NCBI RefSeq assembly: GCF_900090295.1
Contig: NZ_LT607753.1
Span: forward strand, 5,952,001-6,016,000
DNA: 64,000 nt
Direction of reading: 5' to 3'
Source: Micromonospora coxensis
GTDB lineage: Bacteria; Actinomycetota; Actinomycetes; Mycobacteriales; Micromonosporaceae
Shown one piece after another: positions 8,071 through 19,457 of this stretch. Every line of letters starts with the position of its first letter. Position 1 is the first letter of the stretch. The notes below the pieces were generated by a model. The model was not told where the DNA came from, did no database searches, and saw nothing but the letters and a program-made list of their open reading frames with translations. Both the position numbers and the translations under genes were made by a program.

Positions 8071-8137
8071 GGCCGTCGAGACAGGCGGTCGCAGGTGGGG
8101 TCCGGCCGGGCGGGGTGGCGACGGCCGGGTAAGCTCG

Positions 8138-8160
8138 ATCGTCAATCGGCGATCGACGAT
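8138..8160. promoter_or_regulatory. second inverted repeat, before the arsR at 8176
   Basis: ATCGTCAATC (8138-8147) and GATCGACGAT (8151-8160) are 10-bp arms with one mismatch and a 3-base spacer, ending 15 bp before the ATG at 8176. The sequence is unlike the 8040-8070 site, so it is probably bound by the 8176-8502 regulator itself. Confidence 0.55.
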
Positions 8161-8175
8161 GATGAGGTGGGAGAG

Positions 8176-8502
8176 ATGGGTGACCTGCTCGACCGGGACG
8201 CGGCCCGGACGTACGCGTCCTGGTTCCGCGCCCTGGCCGACCCGACCCGGGTGCAGATCGTGGAGTACCTGGCCCGGCACGCCCGGCCGATGAGCGTGGG
8301 GGAGATCGTCTCGGCGGTCGGGCTCGCCCAGTCCACCGTCTCCCAGCACCTCAAGATCCTGACCGAGGTGCGGTTCGTGCTGGTCGAAGCGGTCGGCACG
8401 GCCCGCCACTACCGCGTCAACGACGCCTGCGTCGGCTGCTTCCCCTCCGCCGCCGACGTCGTCATGGGGCGTCCCGCCCCCACGCCGAACGGAGTCTGCT
8501 GA
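8176..8502 (+). CDS. ArsR-family repressor with C-terminal CVGC motif
   Basis: 108 aa from ATG 8176, preceded by GGTGGGAGAG; upstream in-frame starts would run through the inverted repeat. Winged helix: FRALADPTRVQIVEYLARH, then VGEIVSAVGLAQSTVSQHLK as recognition helix, and wing VLVEAVGTARHYRVN. The C-terminal NDACVGCFPSAADVVMG holds a CxxC pair and the last residue is Cys, so it may sense a thiophilic ligand through its C-terminus rather than through the DNA-binding helix. It overlaps the downstream acetyltransferase gene by one base. Coupling of this regulator type to an ArsN-like enzyme suggests an organoarsenical or arsinothricin-type inducer; that is inference. Confidence 0.87.
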   Translation: MGDLLDRDAARTYASWFRALADPTRVQIVEYLARHARPMSVGEIVSAVGLAQSTVSQHLKILTEVRFVLVEAVGTARHYRVNDACVGCFPSAADVVMGRPAPTPNGVC

Positions 8503-8999
8503 TGGCCGACGTCACCGTCCGCCCGATGACGGCCGCGGACGCCGAGCGGGTGCTGGCGATCTACCAGGCCGGGCTCGACGGGGGCGACGCGAGCTTCGAG
8601 ACGGTCGCGCCCACCTGGGCGGCGTTCGACGCCGGCCGGCACGCCGCGCACCGCCTCGTCGCCGTCGACGCCGACGACACCGTGCTCGGGTGGGTCGCCG
8701 TCTCGCCCACCTCGGCCCGCCCGGTGTACGCCGGGGTGGTCGAGCACTCCGTCTACGTCGACCCCGCCGCGCGGGGGCGGGGGGTGGCCGCGCTGTTGCT
8801 GGACGCCCTGATCGCCGCCACCGAGGCGGCCGGGATCTGGACCATCCAGTCCGGGATCTTCCCGGAGAACACCGCCAGCCTCGCCCTGCACCGCCGGGCC
8901 GGTTTCCGGGTCGTCGGCACCCGGGAGCGGGTCGGCCGGCACCACGGCCGCTGGCGCGACGTGGTGCTGCTGGAGCGGCGCAGCCCCGTCGTGCGCTGA
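8502..8999 (+). CDS. arsN: ArsN-like GNAT acetyltransferase (phosphinothricin/arsinothricin type)
   Basis: 165 aa, a complete single-domain GNAT of the phosphinothricin N-acetyltransferase family. Marks: VTVRPMTAADAERVLAIYQ at the start, VEHSVYVDPAARGRGVAALL (acetyl-CoA loop with RGRGVA), TIQSGIFPENTASLALHRRA and GFRVVGTRERVGRHHGRWRD. Family members acetylate the amino group of phosphinothricin or methionine sulfoximine; ArsN homologues in ars operons acetylate arsinothricin, an arsenic-containing glutamate analogue. Genome context, after an ArsR gene with a one-base overlap, favours arsinothricin detoxification over a general role. A glufosinate/phosphinothricin substrate cannot be excluded. 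Confidence 0.78.
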   Translation: MADVTVRPMTAADAERVLAIYQAGLDGGDASFETVAPTWAAFDAGRHAAHRLVAVDADDTVLGWVAVSPTSARPVYAGVVEHSVYVDPAARGRGVAALLLDALIAATEAAGIWTIQSGIFPENTASLALHRRAGFRVVGTRERVGRHHGRWRDVVLLERRSPVVR

Positions 9000-9039
9000 C
9001 CGACCCCGGCCGGACCTGCCGGGGCCCCGTCCGCCCTTC

Positions 9040-9062
9040 TGATTAGACAGTTTTCGAGACAG
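9040..9062. promoter_or_regulatory. repeat of the ArsR half-site before the second flavoprotein gene
   Basis: TGATTAGAC (9040-9048) and TCGAGACAG (9054-9062) repeat, with the same 14-base phase, the blocks at 8062-8070 and 8076-8084. The five bases between them differ. The copy sits 12 bp before the ATG at 9075 and overlaps its ribosome-binding region (GAGGAG). Conservation of two separated blocks suggests one regulator or promoter element acting on both transcripts. Confidence 0.55.
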
Positions 9063-9074
9063 AGGAGTTGTCCC

Positions 9075-10475
9075 ATGAGTGTCCTGGACGAGCTGCCCGT
9101 CGTGGTGATCGGCGCCGGACCGGTCGGCCTCGCCGCCGCGGCGCACCTGCACGAGCGTGGCCTGCCCTTCACCGTCCTGGAGGCCGGTGCCGGCGCCGGC
9201 GCGGCGGTACGGCAGTGGGGGCACGTGCGGGTGTTCTCCCCGTGGCGCTACGACGTCGACCCCGCCGCCCGCCGGCTGCTCGACGAGTCCGGCTGGGTCG
9301 CCCCCGACCCCGACGCCCTGCCCACCGGGGCCGAACTCGCCGCCGACTACCTCCAGCCGCTCGCCGAACTGCCGGCGATCAAGCCGCACGTGCGTTTCGG
9401 CGCCCGGGTGCGGGCGATCAGCCGGCTCGGGCTGGACCGGCTGCGCACCGCCGGCCGGGAGAGCACGCCGTTCCTGGTCCGCCTCGCCGACGGCGAGGAG
9501 CTGCTCGCCCGCGCGGTGATCGACGCCTCGGGCACCTGGGGCACCCCCAACGTGCTCGGCGCGTCCGGCCTGCCCGCCCGCGGCGAGCAGGAGGCCGGGG
9601 CGTTCCTGGAGCACGCCCTGCCCGACGTGCTCGGCGCGGACCGGGACCGGTTCGCCGGGCGGCACACCCTGGTCGTCGGGGCCGGCCACTCCGCCGCCAA
9701 CACGCTGCTGTCCCTGGCCGAGCTGGCCGCGGCCGTGCCGGGCACCGAGGTGACCTGGGCGATCCGGTCGGCCAGCCCGACCCGGACCTACGGCGGCGGC
9801 GACGCCGACGCCCTGCCCGCCCGGGGCGCGCTCGGCGTCCGGCTGCGCGAGCACGTCGACGCGGGGCGGATCCGCCTGCTCACCGGCTTCTCGGTGCACG
9901 CCCTGACCCCGACCGGCGCCCGGGTCGCGGTGGTGGTGCGCCACGCCGACGGCACCGAGGAGTCGCTGCCGGTGGACCGGGTCGTCGCGGCGACCGGCTT
10001 CCGGCCGGACCACTCCCTCGCCGCCGAGCTGCGGCTGGACCTGGACCCGGTGCTGGGCGCCACCCGCGCGCTCGCCCCGCTGATCGACCCGAACGAGCAC
10101 TCCTGCGGCACGGTGCCCCCGCACGGTGTCGACGAGCTGTCGCACCCCGAGACCGGCTACTACGCCGTCGGCATGAAGAGCTACGGCCGGGCCCCCACCT
10201 TCCTCATGGCCACCGGCTACGAGCAGGTCCGCTCGGTCGTCGCCGCCCTCGCCGGCGACTGGGACGCCGCCCGTGACGTCCAGCTCGAACTGCCCGAGAC
10301 CGGGGTGTGCAACAGCGACCCCGCCGACTCCGCCACCGGGGAGAGCTGCTGCGGTCCCGCCCCGGCCGCGCGCGGGCTCGCCACCGGCGTCGCGGGTGGG
10401 CTGCTCGCCGCGCCGCTGTCCCTGGTCACGCTCGACGCGGCCCCCTCCGGCGCGCAGGCCGGCTGCTGCGGCTGA
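9075..10475 (+). CDS. FAD-dependent oxidoreductase with cysteine-rich C-terminal tail
   Basis: 466 aa. N-terminal FAD fold PVVVIGAGPVGLAAAAHLHE, second nucleotide fold TLVVGAGHSAANTLLSL near 200, and ATGFRPD near 310: a two-dinucleotide flavoprotein related to flavin monooxygenases and thioredoxin-reductase-like enzymes. After about residue 410 the sequence becomes a low-complexity tail with C412, a CC pair at 425-426 and another CC at 464-465, just before the end. Such thiolate pairs fit binding of trivalent arsenic or a redox relay. Flavoproteins of this type are common in actinobacterial ars islands, with no settled reaction. The gene follows a repeated ArsR half-site and overlaps the MFS gene by one base, so the pair is probably arsenic-induced. 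Confidence 0.7.
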   Translation: MSVLDELPVVVIGAGPVGLAAAAHLHERGLPFTVLEAGAGAGAAVRQWGHVRVFSPWRYDVDPAARRLLDESGWVAPDPDALPTGAELAADYLQPLAELPAIKPHVRFGARVRAISRLGLDRLRTAGRESTPFLVRLADGEELLARAVIDASGTWGTPNVLGASGLPARGEQEAGAFLEHALPDVLGADRDRFAGRHTLVVGAGHSAANTLLSLAELAAAVPGTEVTWAIRSASPTRTYGGGDADALPARGALGVRLREHVDAGRIRLLTGFSVHALTPTGARVAVVVRHADGTEESLPVDRVVAATGFRPDHSLAAELRLDLDPVLGATRALAPLIDPNEHSCGTVPPHGVDELSHPETGYYAVGMKSYGRAPTFLMATGYEQVRSVVAALAGDWDAARDVQLELPETGVCNSDPADSATGESCCGPAPAARGLATGVAGGLLAAPLSLVTLDAAPSGAQAGCCG

Positions 10476-11737
10476 TGCGCGCCACCGTCCCGGCGCCCGC
10501 CGACCCCACGGTCGACGGGCGCCGGGCCCACGCGTGGCGGCTCGTCGCCGCCCTCGCCGTCACCCAGACGGTCGGCTACGGCACCCTGTACTACGCCTTC
10601 CCGGTCCTGTTGCGACCGATGGCGGCCACCCTCGGCGCGTCCGCCACCACCGTCACCGGCGCGCTCACCGTCTCGGTCCTCGGTGGAGCGCTCATGGCGG
10701 TGCCGGTCGGGCGGTGGCTCGACCGGCACGGCGGCCGCGCCCTGATGACCGTCGGCTCGGTCGCCGCCACCGCGTTGCTGCTGGCCTGGTCCCAGGTGCG
10801 GACCGTCGGGCAGCTCTACGCCGTGCTGGTCGCCATCGGGGTCACCGGCGCGATGGTCCTCTACGAGCCGGCCTTCGCCGTCGTCGTCTCCTGGTTCGGC
10901 CCGGACCGGCGCCCGACCGCCCTGCTCGTGGTGACCCTCGTCGCGGGGTTCGCCAGCACCGTCTTCATGCCTCTCACCGGCCTGCTGGAGGCGCACCTCG
11001 GGTGGCGCGGCGCGTTGCTGGTCCTGGCCGCCGTGCACGGGGCGGTCACCGTGCCGCTGCACGCCCTCACGGTGCGCCGTCCCCGCTCCGGCCACCCGAC
11101 CGGCCGCACCGGGCGGGCCGACGACGCCGACCGGCGGGCCCTGGTGGTCACCGCGATGCGGGACGCGAGGTTCCGGATCCTGGCCGCCGCCCTCACCGCG
11201 CACGGGGTGGCGACCAGCGTCATGACGGTCCACCTCGTCGGGTACCTGGTCTCCCGCGGTCACCCGCCCACCGTCGCCGCCGCCACCGCCGGCCTGCTCG
11301 GCGTCCTCTCCGTCACCGGCCGGCTCGTGCTGGCCGGCGCCCGCCGGCGGGTGCCCGTCGCGACCGTCGTCGCCGTCGTCTTCGGCGTCCAGGCGGTCGC
11401 GGTCGCCGCCCTGCCGTGGTTGGCCGGCAGCCGGGCCGGCGCCGTGGTCGGCGTCGTCGGTTTCGGACTCGGCTTCGGCGTGGCCAGCCTCGCCACCCCC
11501 GCGCTGCTCGCCGACCGGTACGGCGCGACCGCCTACGCCAGCATCGCCGGCCGGCTGGCCGCGGCGGTCACCGTCGCCAAGGCGGTGGCCCCGGTGGCCG
11601 CGGCCACCGCGCTGGGGGGACCGGGCGGCTACCCGCTCCTGCTGGCGGTGGTCGCGGCGTGCTGCGCCGTCGCCGCCGTCGGCATGCTCGCCCGCGCCGG
11701 CTCCCCGTCACCGGTCGGTCCCGGCCCCTCCGGCTGA
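10475..11737 (+). CDS. MFS transporter, probable arsenical exporter
   Basis: 420 aa from the ATG at 10475, which shares a base with the previous stop. It has about 12 hydrophobic segments and the loop-2 MFS signature GRWLDRHGGRALMTVGS near residue 80. The central loop (RRPRSGHPTGRTGRADDADR) separates two six-helix halves. It is the only membrane transporter in the island: no Acr3 or ArsB gene is present. It could therefore export arsenite, an oxidised or methylated arsenical, or an acetylated product of ArsN. Substrate is inferred only from position behind the ars-type flavoprotein. An unrelated drug-efflux role is possible. Confidence 0.75.
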   Translation: MRATVPAPADPTVDGRRAHAWRLVAALAVTQTVGYGTLYYAFPVLLRPMAATLGASATTVTGALTVSVLGGALMAVPVGRWLDRHGGRALMTVGSVAATALLLAWSQVRTVGQLYAVLVAIGVTGAMVLYEPAFAVVVSWFGPDRRPTALLVVTLVAGFASTVFMPLTGLLEAHLGWRGALLVLAAVHGAVTVPLHALTVRRPRSGHPTGRTGRADDADRRALVVTAMRDARFRILAAALTAHGVATSVMTVHLVGYLVSRGHPPTVAAATAGLLGVLSVTGRLVLAGARRRVPVATVVAVVFGVQAVAVAALPWLAGSRAGAVVGVVGFGLGFGVASLATPALLADRYGATAYASIAGRLAAAVTVAKAVAPVAAATALGGPGGYPLLLAVVAACCAVAAVGMLARAGSPSPVGPGPSG

Positions 11738-11987
11738 GCGGTGGCGGCGCGGCCGGGCGTGATCGGAAACGGCCGCCCGTGCGCCCTGAGCCCGGTGCGG
11801 GCGGTCGGTCGCCGGTCGTTTCGGGCGCCCGACCGCCCGCCAGGGCCGTTTGCGCCGGCCGGGGGCGGGTAACCGCGCACGGATTCCCGCTCCGGGGCCG
11901 GGCGGACGCGGTGTCGGAATGCCGACCCGGGTCCGGATCGGGGCCGGGTCGTACGGGCGGGAGCTCGGTGGACGGCAGGAGGCCGTG

Positions 11988-12398
11988 GTGCGCTTTCCCC
12001 TCTTCGTCGACGCGGTGGCCCGTCGGGCGGAGCTGCGGCCGGACCAGGCGGCCGCGATCTCCCGCGCGGTGCTGCGCACGGTGGCCGAGCGGGTTCAGGC
12101 CGGCGAGGCCGACGACCTGGCCGCGCAGCTCCCGGACGACCTGAGCGCCTATCTGGCCGGGCCGGCGGAGGCCGGCGGGGCGGGGCGGCCCGACACGTAC
12201 GGCCCGCTGGAGTTCCTGCGCCGGGTGGCCGAGCGGGCCGGTGTCGAGCCGGCCACCGCGCAGGTCGGTGTCCGGGCCGTCTTCGCCACGCTGAGGGAGG
12301 CGGTGACCGTCGGGGAGTTCCAGGATCTCGTCGCCCAGTTGCCGGAAAGTTTCACCCGGGGCATCGACCCGGCGCCGCCGCGGCCGTACGATGGGTGA
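11988..12398 (+). CDS. DUF2267 family protein
   Basis: 136 aa from GTG 11988, chosen because AGGAGG lies 5 bases upstream (11977-11982); the neighbouring GTG at 11985 is too close to it. The protein contains two repeats of a helical unit, RRAELRPDQAAAISRAVLRT and AERAGVEPATAQVGVRAVFATLREAVTVGEFQDLVAQLP, each with the GE(F/A)xDLxxQLP ending typical of DUF2267. Function of the family is unknown; members are small cytoplasmic proteins often near stress genes. A paralogue is at 55654-56067. It stands alone between the arsenic island and the NRPS/PKS operon and probably marks the edge of each. Confidence 0.8.
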   Translation: MRFPLFVDAVARRAELRPDQAAAISRAVLRTVAERVQAGEADDLAAQLPDDLSAYLAGPAEAGGAGRPDTYGPLEFLRRVAERAGVEPATAQVGVRAVFATLREAVTVGEFQDLVAQLPESFTRGIDPAPPRPYDG

Positions 12399-12729
12399 CG
12401 CCCGGAGCGCCCGCGCACCCCTCCTGAGCAGCCGTTAAGGGGCCGGACGGGGCGGAAAAACAGTGGCCTTCGGGGCCTCTCGCCGAAAATTTACTTGCCG
12501 GTAGGCACTTAAGCGGAAACTCCTCTACGCGCTAGAGGGATGATCGGTTGAATTTCGGCGACCGATCACCGCCGGCCCGTCGGACCTTCGGGCCGACTCC
12601 GATCGATGGCCTTCCTCCCCGGCCATCGAGCCATATTCTGCATCCATTGTGAAGTCCTGGGGGGGATCATGATCACAATCATCCATTCCTGCGTGCCCAT
12701 CCCCAGTGGAGCTCACCCGGCTCCCTGAG
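12399..12729. promoter_or_regulatory. probable promoter/operator region of the NRPS/PKS operon
   Basis: A 331-bp gene-free stretch, lower in GC than its surroundings, before the operon. It holds several symmetric elements. CCTCTA (12522-12527) and TAGAGG (12533-12538) frame a 17-bp near-palindrome. TGATCGGT (12541-12548) and ACCGATCA (12561-12568) are perfect 8-bp inverted arms with a 12-base spacer. GATCATGATC (12665-12674) is a 10-bp palindrome. They look like dimeric-regulator sites, and since no regulator is encoded in the operon the controlling protein must be encoded elsewhere. No precursor-peptide-like open frame was recognised. Confidence 0.5.
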
Positions 12730-16196
<3,467 letters not shown>

Positions 16197-16200
<4 letters not shown>

Positions 16201-19200
16201 ACTGGTTCCTCTCCGCCGGCCGCCGTGACCCGGCACCGGTGCAGCTGTTCTGCCTGCCCTACGCCGGCGGCGGCGCGAGCGTCTTCCGGCACTGGCAGGA
16301 CGGGCTCGGCGCGGACGTCGAGGTGCTGCCGGTGCAGCTGCCGGGGCGGGAGAACCGGATCAGCGAGGACCCGGAGTTCCGGGTGGCCGACGTCGCGTCC
16401 GCCGTCGCCGGGCGGGTCCGCGGCCCGTACGTCATCTACGGCCACTCGATGGGCGGCCGGGTCGGTTTCGAGGTGGTCCGCGAGCTGCGCCGCAGCGGTG
16501 GTCCGCTGCCGCTGCGGCTCTACGTCGGCGGCGCCCGCGCCCCGCACGTGACCGCGCCCAGCCTCTTCGACGGGCTGTCCCGGGTGGACGACGACGAACT
16601 GCTGCGCCGTCTCGGCGCGGGGGGCGGCCTGCCCGCCGAGCTGCTGGCGCACCCCGAGCTGGTCGAGCTGCTGCTGCCGCTGCTGCGCGCCGACTTCGGC
16701 CGGGTGGACAGCTACCGCTACGTCCCGGACGAGCCGCTGCCGGTGCCGATCGTGGCGTTCAGCGGCCGGCACGATCGCGCCGTGACCCGCGCGCACAGCG
16801 ACGCCTGGCGCGAGCACACCGCCGCCGGCTTCACCCTGCGGGACATCGACGGTGGGCACTTCTTCCTCACCGACCGGCTCCCCGAGCTGCTGGCCGCGAT
16901 CCGCGCCGACCTCGACGGGGCCGTGCCCGCCGCCGCCGACCCGGCCGCCGACCCGGCCGCGTCCGGCGGCCGGGCGGCCGCTGTCGGTCCGGTCGCGTCC
17001 GGCGGCCGGGCGGCCACTGCTGGCCCGGTCGCGTCCGACGACAGGGCGGCCACTGCCGGCCCGGCCGCGTCCGACGACCGGGGGGCCATTGTCGGTCCGG
17101 CCGCGTCCGGTGAGCGGGCGGCCGGTGTCGCCGGCCCGGTGGGCGGGCACCGGGTGCCGCTCGGCGACACCGGGTGGTCGGTGTGGCGCGACGCCATCCT
17201 GCGCACCACCGGCTTCCCCGCCGACGGGCTGACCATGCTCTCCGCCCCCACCGCCGCCACGGCCGCCGACGAGCTGCTCGCCACCGGCGACGGCGCGGAG
17301 CGCTACGACAAGGAGGTCGCCGAGGCGTTGACGGCGACCGGGCGCCGGCTCACCGAGCTGGCCGCCGATCCGCTGCTGCGCGAGGCGGTCACCTGGCAGA
17401 ACCGGGACGCCCTGGTCGCCCTCGACGGTCTGGCGCGCGGCGGCCCCGACCCGGCCCGCAACGTGCGGCGGCGGGATCGCGAGCGGGCCCTGTTGAAGTA
17501 CTGGCAGCGGTACTGCGGCAAGAACGAGACGGTCGGCTTCTTCGGGCCGAGCTGCTGGGTCACCCTCGACCCGGCGCGGCCGGAGACCGTTGACGCGCGT
17601 CCGGGACCGGGCCTGACCCGGCGCCGCTGGGTGTGGTTCGAGTCCTGGGCGCTCAGCGCCTACGCCGACCGGATCGGCGCGGACCCGGCGGTGCGCCGGT
17701 GGTGGCCGCCGATGCTCTGCCCGCAGGTGAGCCTCGCCGGCCGGGCGCTGCGCCGGCCGGGCCGGCCCCCGGTGACGCTCGCCCCGGTCGAGGCGGCGCT
17801 GCTGGCCGCCGTCGACGGCCGCCGCCCGGCCCGCGAGCTGGTCGCCGACCCGACGATCGGGCTGCGCCGGCCGGAGGACGGCTACGCGCTGCTGGACCGG
17901 CTGGTCGAACGCGAGCTGATCACCTGGGACGCGGGCCTGCCGGTGAGCCCGGACGCGGAGGACGTGCTGCGGCGACGGATCGAGGCGATCGGCGACGAGA
18001 CCGCCCGCCGCGACGCCCGCGCCGGCTTCGACCGGCTGTGCGCCGCCCGCGACGCGGTGGCCGCCGCGGCCGGCGACCCGGAGCGGCTGCGCGTCGCCCT
18101 GGACGCGCTCGACGCCACCTTCACCGAGCTGACCGGGGAGTCCCCGCGCCGCCGCGCCGGCCAGATGTACGCCGGGCGCACCCTCTGCTACGAGGACACC
18201 AGCCGGGACCTCGACGTGGTCTTCGGCAAGCCGCTGCTGGACCGGATCGCCGCCCCGCTCGGGGTGCTGTTGCAGGCGGCCCGCTGGCTGGTCGACGCAC
18301 TGGAGCGGGCGTACGGTGCCGCGTTCCGGGAGCTGCACGACGAGCTGCGCGCCGAGGCGGGTGACGCCCCGGTGGCCCTGTCCGACCTGTGGTACCTGGC
18401 GCAGGGCATGTTCTGGGGCGACGGGCCGCGACCGGTCGACGCCGTCGCCGCCGAGTTCGCCGACCGGTGGGCCGGGCTGTTCGGCCTCGCCACCCTTCCG
18501 CCCGGCACCACCGAGGTCCGGCTCTCCGTGGCCGACCTGGCCGCCCGCGTCGCCGAGGTCTTCCCGGCCGCGCGACCGGCCTGGCCCAACGCCCGGCTGC
18601 ACAGCCCGGACCTGCAGATCTGCGCCACCGACGTGGCGGCGCTGGCGCGCGGCGAGTACACCGTGGTCCTCGGTGAGCTGCACGCCGCCTGGGCGTCCTT
18701 CGACTGCCACGTCTTCACCCCGTCGCACCCGGACGTGGGCCGGCTGCGCGACGCGCTCACCGAGGACCTCGGCGAGCGGCGGATCCGGCTGCTCCTGCCG
18801 ACCGAGTGGCCCCGCCGCACCAGCCGGGTCGCCGAGGCGCTGACCGGTCCGACCGACCGGCAGCTGGCCTTCGTCGCGGCGCCCGGCGCCGACCCGGACC
18901 GGGTGCTGCCCACCGTGGACCTGACCGTCACCGAGTCCGACGGCCGGCTGTTCGCCACCGCCCCGGACGGTGCGCGCTGGACCCTGACCGAGGTCTTCTC
19001 CCCGCTGCTCAGCGCGCACGCCGTCGACGGGTTCAAGCTGGTCGCCGCCGCGCCGTACACGCCCCGGATCACGCTCGGCGAGATGGTGGTGGCCCGGCAG
19101 ACCTGGCGTACCACGGTCGGCGCGAGCGGGCTGGCCGCCGTCACCAGCGAACGGGACCGGTTCCTCGCGGTCCGGGACTGGCGTCGCCGCCTCGGCCTGC

Positions 19201-19457
19201 CCGAGCAGGTGTACGTCAAGTTCGGCACCGAGACCAAGCCCTGCTTCGTGGACCTGAGCAGCCCCGCGTTCAGCGCCATGCTCTGCGCCATGGCGCGGGC
19301 CGCCCGCACCGACGGCGGTGACGACGCCTCGCTGCTGGTCAGCGAGATGCTGCCGACGGCCGAGGACGCCTGGGTGCCCGACGCGGCGGGCCGCCGCTAC
19401 TTCAGTGAGCTGCGGCTGCACATCGTGGACGCCGACGAGCGGGAGGCCCGCCGATGA
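16197..19457 (+). CDS. type II thioesterase fused to a LanB-like (lantibiotic dehydratase-type) domain
   Basis: 1086 aa; ATG overlaps the previous stop by 4 bp. Residues 1-245 are a type II thioesterase: LFCLPYAGGGASVFRHW, GHSMGG with Ser84, and GGHFF with His221. Then comes an Ala/Gly-rich linker (about 245-318) made of 12-residue repeats. Residues about 318-1086 are a lantibiotic-dehydratase N-terminal (glutamylation-type) domain: LGDTGWSVWRD, VTWQNRDALVALDGLA, LKYWQRYCGKNETVGFFGP, AGQMYAGRTLCYEDTSRDLD. The C-terminal elimination domain (SpaB_C type) of full-length LanB is missing. LanB-family proteins use aminoacyl-tRNA: glutamyl-tRNA to activate Ser/Thr for dehydration, or, in PEARL enzymes, aminoacyl-tRNA to extend a peptide. 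The substrate here is presumably a carrier-bound amino acid; this fusion is unusual. Confidence 0.85.
16959..17138 (+). repeat. five tandem 36-bp units encoding the TE-LanB linker
   Basis: Units start at 16959, 16995, 17031, 17067 and 17103 and encode 12-residue repeats: ASGGRAAAVGPV, ASGGRAATAGPV, ASDDRAATAGPA, ASDDRGAIVGPA, ASGERAAGVAGP. The first four are close copies at DNA level and the fifth has diverged. They lie exactly between the thioesterase and the LanB-like domain, so they act as a flexible spacer and probably grew by slippage after the two genes fused. Confidence 0.9.

Noticed and set aside
4731..11737. An arsenic-containing natural product made jointly by the ars island and the NRPS/PKS operon
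   Set aside because: No ArsM methyltransferase, ArsL-like radical SAM enzyme or other C-As forming enzyme is present. The DUF2267 gene and a regulatory gap separate the two regions.
12399..12729. A hidden ribosomal precursor peptide for the LanB-like proteins before the operon
   Set aside because: No short frame with a leader-like start and a Ser/Thr/Cys-rich end was seen here, and the flanking genes are NRPS/PKS. I cannot exclude one elsewhere in the genome.
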